Below are positions 7,541 to 11,296 of a stretch of DNA of 11,296 nucleotides, in pieces. Origin of the DNA: Vibrio madracius (GTDB lineage Bacteria; Pseudomonadota; Gammaproteobacteria; Enterobacterales; Vibrionaceae). The position numbers and the translations under genes are program-made. Where the stretch lies: assembly GCA_000695745.1 (NCBI GenBank), contig ASHK01000045.1:1-11296 (forward strand), in the 5' to 3' direction. The notes under the pieces are model-generated. The model was not told where the DNA came from. It saw only the letters and a list, made by a program, of their open reading frames with translations, and did not search any database. Each line of letters starts with the position of its first letter. Position 1 is the first letter of the stretch.

Positions 7541-9009
7541 TTAAAGTAGGCGTTTACGCTGACTGGAAGGGGCAATGCCCAACGACTCACGGTATTTCGC
7601 TATTGTTCGTCTAGCAACCTGAATTCCTTGGTCAGCTAGTTGCGCTGCGATTTTACTATCGCTCAATGGCTTGGCTGGGTTTTCAGCAGCGACAAGCTTC
7701 TTGATTAGTGCTCGAATGGCGGTCGAGGAACATTCACCGCCATTGTCAGTCGATACATGGCTTGAGAAGAAATATTTCAGCTCAAAAATGCCGCGAGGGG
7801 TATGCATATATTTCTGAGTAGTGACTCGAGAAATGGTCGATTCATGCATATCGACAGCAAGGGCAACATCGTTGAGAACCATAGGTTTCATTGCCTCTTC
7901 ACCGTATTCAAAAAAGTCGTGTTGATGTTCGACAATGCACTTCGCGACCTTGAGCAAAGTTTCATTACGACTTTCTAGGCTTTTTATTAGCCATTTCGCT
8001 TCTTGCAAATTAGAGCGAATATATTGGCTGTCTGCGCTGTTACCAGTGCCCAACTTGGCATACTGCTGATTCACTTTCAGCCTTGGGACACTGTCAGGAT
8101 TAATCTGAACAACCCACTTCCCGCGGTCTTTGAATACAGAGACATCAGGGACGACGTACTCAGTTTCATCGGGCGTAATTTTACTTCCTGGCCGAGGATC
8201 CAGCTGTTGGATGAGCTTCAAGACTTCTCGAGATCCGCCTCTTTAAGCTTAGTCTCTTTAATCACCAGTTTGTAATCACGATTACCTAACTGATCAATGT
8301 GATTAGATAACACTAATTTCGCCTCAGCAAGCCACGGCGTGTCTTCTGGGAACGTAGCGAGCTGCAGTAGCAAGCAATCTTGTAAGTTCAGTGAAGCGAC
8401 ACCTAGGGGATCAAATTGTTGAACGCGTTTCCTTACCGCTTCAATTTCATCGAGTTCGACGTCTTCAATATCGACACTCTCTAGAATGTCTTCACAGGTT
8501 AGAGTCAAATAGCCGTAATCATCGACAGCATCGATAATAGCGAGAGCAATAGCGCGATCGGTTTCTGTGAATGGAGTCAGATCGAGCTGCCAGATTAAAT
8601 AATCTTGCAATGACTGGGTGGTTTCACCTTGATAAATAGGCATGTCATCGTCAGCAGCAATACCCGTGTTACCTGTATTGGCACTGTAGACATCGTCCCA
8701 TGTGGTATCCATTTCCAGTTCCGTAGATATTTCAGAACTTTCGATTTGTTCAGAGCTATCTTTAGGCTCAGCTTCAATATTGGGTTCTGCAGAAGCGTCA
8801 TCTTTACTTTCAGGGCTCGACTTTTCCTCATTCGACGGCGGGGCTTCTTCCGCGGCTTCTTCTACGTCAAGTAATGGATTTGAGTCTAGGGCCTCTTGAA
8901 TCTCTTGTTGCAGATCGAGCGTCGACAATTGCAGTAAGCGAATGGCTTGTTGCAACTGAGGCGTCATTGCTAATTGTTGACCTAGCTTGAGTTGTAATGA
9001 GGGTTTCAT
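7541..9009 (-). CDS. rpoN: RNA polymerase sigma-54 factor RpoN, one frameshift
   Basis: RpoN directs RNA polymerase to -24/-12 promoters that need AAA+ activators. In vibrios these control flagella, nitrogen use and quorum-sensing sRNAs. The N-terminal piece (start ATG 9009) holds the Gln/Leu-rich activator-interacting region (residues 1-50) and an acidic linker (~50-130), and runs into the core-binding domain. The frame breaks after KEADL (residue 260). One C restored (CTCCGA, seen as CTCGA, near plus-strand 8230) continues as [15 protein letters not shown]. The C-terminal part has the helix-turn-helix [23 protein letters not shown] (about 380-401, opening at VLNDVA) and the RpoN box [10 protein letters not shown] (466-475). 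The corrected length is 489 residues, normal for the family. The two pieces overlap by four bases with a TTG that can mimic a start. The gene lies 46 bases after lptB, and no strong Shine-Dalgarno precedes it. Confidence 0.96.
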
Positions 9010-9055
9010 GCAGTATTGCTAGCCTATTATTAAAATTGTATCCAAGCCTATTAAA

Positions 9056-9779
9056 TCATAGTCTGAATTGTTCACCGAGATAAACCTGTTTTACGTGTTC
9101 ATTATTGAGAACATCTTCAGGACTTCCTTCAGCAATCAGGTGGCCTTGGCTCACAATGTACGCTTTTTCACACACATCTAAGGTTTCTCTAACGTTATGG
9201 TCAGTGATCAATACGCCCAACCCTCTATCACGAAGATGCTCAATGATTTTCTTAATATCAATGACTGAAATTGGGTCAACACCGGCAAAGGGTTCGTCCA
9301 ACAAAATGAATTGCGGATTGGCCGCTAGTGCTCGGGCAATTTCGACACGTCGACGTCACCACCAGATAGCCGCATCCCCGCGCTTTTACGAATGTGCTGA
9401 ATATTAAACTCATCCAACAAGTCTTCCAGTTTATCTTGGCGCTGTTCTTGAGTGATTTCATTACGGTTTCCAGAACCGCCATAATGTTATTCTCAACACT
9501 CAGTTTTCTGAAAATAGACGCTTCTTGTGGTAGGTATCCGATGCCCATTTTAGCGCGGCTATGCATGGGTAGAATACTGATGTCCTCACCATCGATAGTA
9601 ATGGTACCTTCATCACGAGCCACTAGGCCGACAATCATGTAAAACGATGTGGTTTTACCTGCACCATTAGGGCCGAGTAATCCGACAATTTGACCGGATT
9701 CTACCGAAAGGCTAACGTCGGAGACGACCTTGCGGTTTTTATAGCTCTTTGCTAAATGAGTCGCTTTCAATAACGCCAT
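9056..9779 (-). CDS. lptB: LPS export ABC transporter ATPase LptB, two frameshifts
   Basis: LptB is the cytoplasmic ATPase of LptB2FGC, which extracts LPS from the inner membrane. The first piece (start ATG 9779) has Walker [10 protein letters not shown] (36-44) and Q-loop Q85, and is in frame to MAVLET. Restoring a C (GAAACCCGT, plus-strand ~9465) continues as [17 protein letters not shown] up to LSGG. Restoring a second base in the Glu codon after LSGG (plus-strand ~9356, probably T for GAA) yields [15 protein letters not shown] and joins the last piece. That piece has Walker B with D162-E163 and switch histidine H195 (TDHN). The corrected length is 241 residues, equal to E. coli LptB, and the motif numbers coincide exactly. 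It starts 8 bases after the lptA stop, with AGAGAAG as ribosome site. lptF and lptG are not in this window, as is usual. Confidence 0.96.
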
Positions 9780-9787
9780 AAATACAA

Positions 9788-10284
9788 TTACTTCTCTTGA
9801 ACCTGTTGTGGCTGTAGTACGGTAGATACTCGACCTTTCGAGTCTCCGTCAGCGATAAGCTTCTGTGATGATATCCTGTATCTGATCACCGAACCGCGAA
9901 TGATACTGTCATCTTGAGAGAGCATGGCTTTGTTCGTCATCGTCAACTGGTCATCTTTCAGTGAGTAATGCAGTTCCTTCGCTTCGCCATAGAGCGTTTT
10001 TCCGTCATCGGTAAGCTGAGAGAATGTCGCTACATCACCAAAGCCTCGATGATTTGGATTGTGCCTGTTTCGGCTTCGCGCGTAACAATCACTTTGTCTG
10101 CATTGATGTTGATGCTGCCTTGCTTAAGCTTTACGTCGCCTTCGAAAGTCACTTTGTTGCTTTTCATATCTAGCTGTTGGGAGTCAGAGTCAATATACAC
10201 CGGTTGCTCTGAGTCCGTTGATAATGCCATTGCTGATATAGGTAAAAGTAAGCAAATACCTAAACTAAGGTGTGAGAGTTTCAT
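9788..10284 (-). CDS. lptA: LPS periplasmic bridge protein LptA, one frameshift
   Basis: LptA monomers form the beta-jellyroll bridge that carries LPS across the periplasm from LptC to LptD. The start ATG at 10284 opens a clear signal peptide ([20 protein letters not shown], probable cut after residue 20). The mature OstA-type domain follows: [33 protein letters not shown] segments, with the pattern FEGDV and the ADKVIV strand. The frame breaks after IIE. One restored G (GAGGGCTTT, seen as GAGGCTTT, plus-strand ~10044-10045) continues as [25 protein letters not shown] and runs to the stop at 9788-9790. That end was verified by hand on the minus strand and gives QPQQVQEK at the C-terminus. The corrected length is 165 residues. 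It overlaps the end of lptC by 20 bases, so translation is probably coupled. Confidence 0.94.
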
Positions 10285-10827
10285 ATCTACTATTCACTTT
10301 GTTATAAACCTCGGCGATATTGTCAGCGAAATTTCCTTTCATCGCTTCACCGTAAGTTTCAAATTGAGGGCCGAGCATAATGACTTTGGAATCAGTCCAA
10401 AAGTCTCTGTCGGTTAGCTTAATGCTCATTTTCTGTGTTGATAGTGTATCAAATCCTGAATCGGGTAATAGGTTCTGAGCCAGTACATTATCATATAGGG
10501 TGAGCACCTCATCCTTATCTAAAATGGCTTTGTCTGCAGAAATTTCCCACTCTTTGGTTGTGCCATTTGCATAAATAGATAACACCGGACTGTCGAAGAC
10601 GTATTCCTTCGTTGAGCGAAATGTTCTAAATGTACTGAGTTGATCGTATAGCTTCGGATACCGGTATCAGCGTAGGAAATATTATGAACATTCACACCGC
10701 TGAAAGCAGGCAATTCAATATCAGGAACGATCTGGATTGTGCTCGACTCATCCTTGGTGTACAGGTAAACCGCACATCCTATAGATATAATGGCAAGTAA
10801 ACTATAAAGAATACGAGACACACTCAT
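10265..10827 (-). CDS. lptC: LPS export protein LptC, one frameshift
   Basis: LptC is a bitopic inner-membrane protein that receives LPS from LptB2FG and passes it to LptA. The start ATG at 10827 overlaps the kdsC stop (ATGA). Residues ~5-22 (RILYSLLAIISIGCAVYL) are the single membrane helix, followed by the periplasmic jellyroll. The frame breaks at HFAQR. One restored A (CGAAAGGAA, seen as CGAAGGAA, plus-strand ~10608) gives RKEYVFDSPVLSIYANG and continues to [12 protein letters not shown]. The corrected length is 187 residues, against 191 in E. coli. The DFWTDSKVIMLGP stretch and the final strands match the family. The last 20 bases overlap the start of lptA. Missing only one base in an otherwise normal essential gene, it is unlikely to be a real pseudogene. 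Confidence 0.94.
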
Positions 10828-11296
10828 ATACTTAGACCTTTGTGATGCTCCAGTTCTCCCTTTGATTCTAGGATGAGATCACAAATTTCCCTAACTGCCC
10901 CACGTCCTCCAGGAATCGTTGTGATGTGATCGGCTTTTTTTGCTAGTAACGGATGCCCATCTGCGACACAGACACTTAATCCAACCTGCTCCATAACAGG
11001 CCAATCAATAAGGTCATCGCCGATGTAAGCGGTTTGAGAAGCTGGTACACCAAGTTTTTGGCAAATATCTTGGTAAGCAGCGACTTTGTCATCTTGGCCT
11101 TGATAAATCAAAGAAATGCCCAACGCTGTCATGCGATTTTCTACAATTTGCGAACGACGTCCGGTGATAATTGCGACATCAATTCCGGCACTCATTAGCG
11201 CCTTGATACCGTAACCATCACGAGTATGAAAGGTTTTCAGCTCCTCTCCTTGGTTCCCCATATAAATCAGGCCGTCTGAGAAAACGCCGTCGACGT
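10824..11296 (-). CDS. kdsC: 3-deoxy-D-manno-octulosonate 8-phosphate phosphatase KdsC, 5' end outside window
   Basis: KdsC is a cytoplasmic HAD-superfamily phosphatase that removes phosphate from Kdo-8-phosphate, giving Kdo for the LPS inner core. The frame is open to the window edge and reads VDGVFSDGLIYMGNQGEEL. The first residue of the catalytic DxD motif (motif I, usually CDVDG) is cut by the edge, and the second Asp is present. Motif II is ITGRRSQ, the motif III Lys is in DDKVAAY, and motif IV is YIGDDLIDWPVM. The C-terminal GGRGAVREICDLIL is the active-site lid region conserved in KdsC. About 156 of ~185 residues are visible and no frameshift is seen. The internal ATG at 11261 is not the start. 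Its stop overlaps the lptC start (ATGA), which fits the kdsC-lptC-lptA-lptB order and couples Kdo synthesis to LPS export. Confidence 0.96.
   Translation of the reverse strand, partial: VDGVFSDGLIYMGNQGEELKTFHTRDGYGIKALMSAGIDVAIITGRRSQIVENRMTALGISLIYQGQDDKVAAYQDICQKLGVPASQTAYIGDDLIDWPVMEQVGLSVCVADGHPLLAKKADHITTIPGGRGAVREICDLILESKGELEHHKGLSI

Noticed and set aside
8629..8899. Plus-strand open frames opposite the acidic linker of rpoN
   Set aside because: The Glu/Asp/Ser-rich linker gives Phe/Arg- or Ser-rich antisense frames by codon complement. No independent signals are present.
7541..9009. Programmed ribosomal frameshifting as an explanation of the broken genes
   Set aside because: The sites share no slippery heptamer, stop-codon context or downstream structure. 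They occur in unrelated genes and need a +1-type correction of varied sequence. Base-loss errors explain them better.
9394..9642. Plus-strand open frame opposite lptB
   Set aside because: It is antisense to the Walker A to Q-loop region of lptB, and the minus-strand frame carries all the motifs.

Overview
The window is a stretch of gammaproteobacterial housekeeping chromosome. Protein similarity and gene order (thiPQ / darP / pmbA / mgtE-npr-rapZ-ptsN-hpf-rpoN-lptB-lptA-lptC-kdsC) fit a Vibrio or close Vibrionaceae relative. In particular, mgtE directly downstream of npr and the 95-residue short form of HPF look Vibrio-like from memory. Base composition is even, and I see no mobile element, tRNA, rRNA, CRISPR array or phage gene.

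Layout. On the plus strand, 1-2040 carries the end of a thiamine ABC transporter operon: thiP (5' end outside the window), overlapping thiQ by 7 bases. A hairpin terminator at 2048-2075 separates it from the convergent ribosome-assembly gene darP (2096-2622, minus). A 117-base divergent gap follows, then pmbA/tldE (2740-4080, plus), which ends at a terminator (4096-4126) shared with the convergent mgtE. From 11296 down to 4134 everything is on the minus strand and tightly packed. The order in transcription is kdsC (5' end outside the window), lptC, lptA, lptB, rpoN, hpf, ptsN, rapZ, npr, mgtE. This run combines Kdo synthesis, LPS export (the LptC/LptA bridge and the LptB ATPase), sigma-54, ribosome hibernation, the nitrogen PTS branch (EIIA-Ntr and NPr), the RapZ regulator of amino-sugar synthesis, and a magnesium channel.

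The striking property is sequence integrity, not a new system. Eight of the thirteen genes with a readable reading frame problem-check fail it: thiP, darP, pmbA, mgtE, ptsN, rpoN, lptB, lptA and lptC (nine in all) have lost their frame, at twelve single-base sites. Eleven sites are losses of one base, usually from a run of two or three identical bases (mostly G or C), and one is a gain in an A6 run. Restoring each base gives family-typical full-length proteins: DarP 175, PmbA 447, MgtE 452, PtsN 148, RpoN 489, LptB 241, LptA 165 and LptC 187 residues. Because lptA, lptB and lptC are essential and otherwise perfectly conserved, the lesions are best read as sequencing or assembly errors, not pseudogenes or programmed frameshifts. 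thiQ, npr, rapZ, hpf and the visible part of kdsC are intact.

I found no previously undescribed system. The few non-coding structures worth checking are a perfect hairpin inside the 5' end of ptsN and an inverted repeat in the npr-mgtE gap, which is the largest gap within the minus-strand run.
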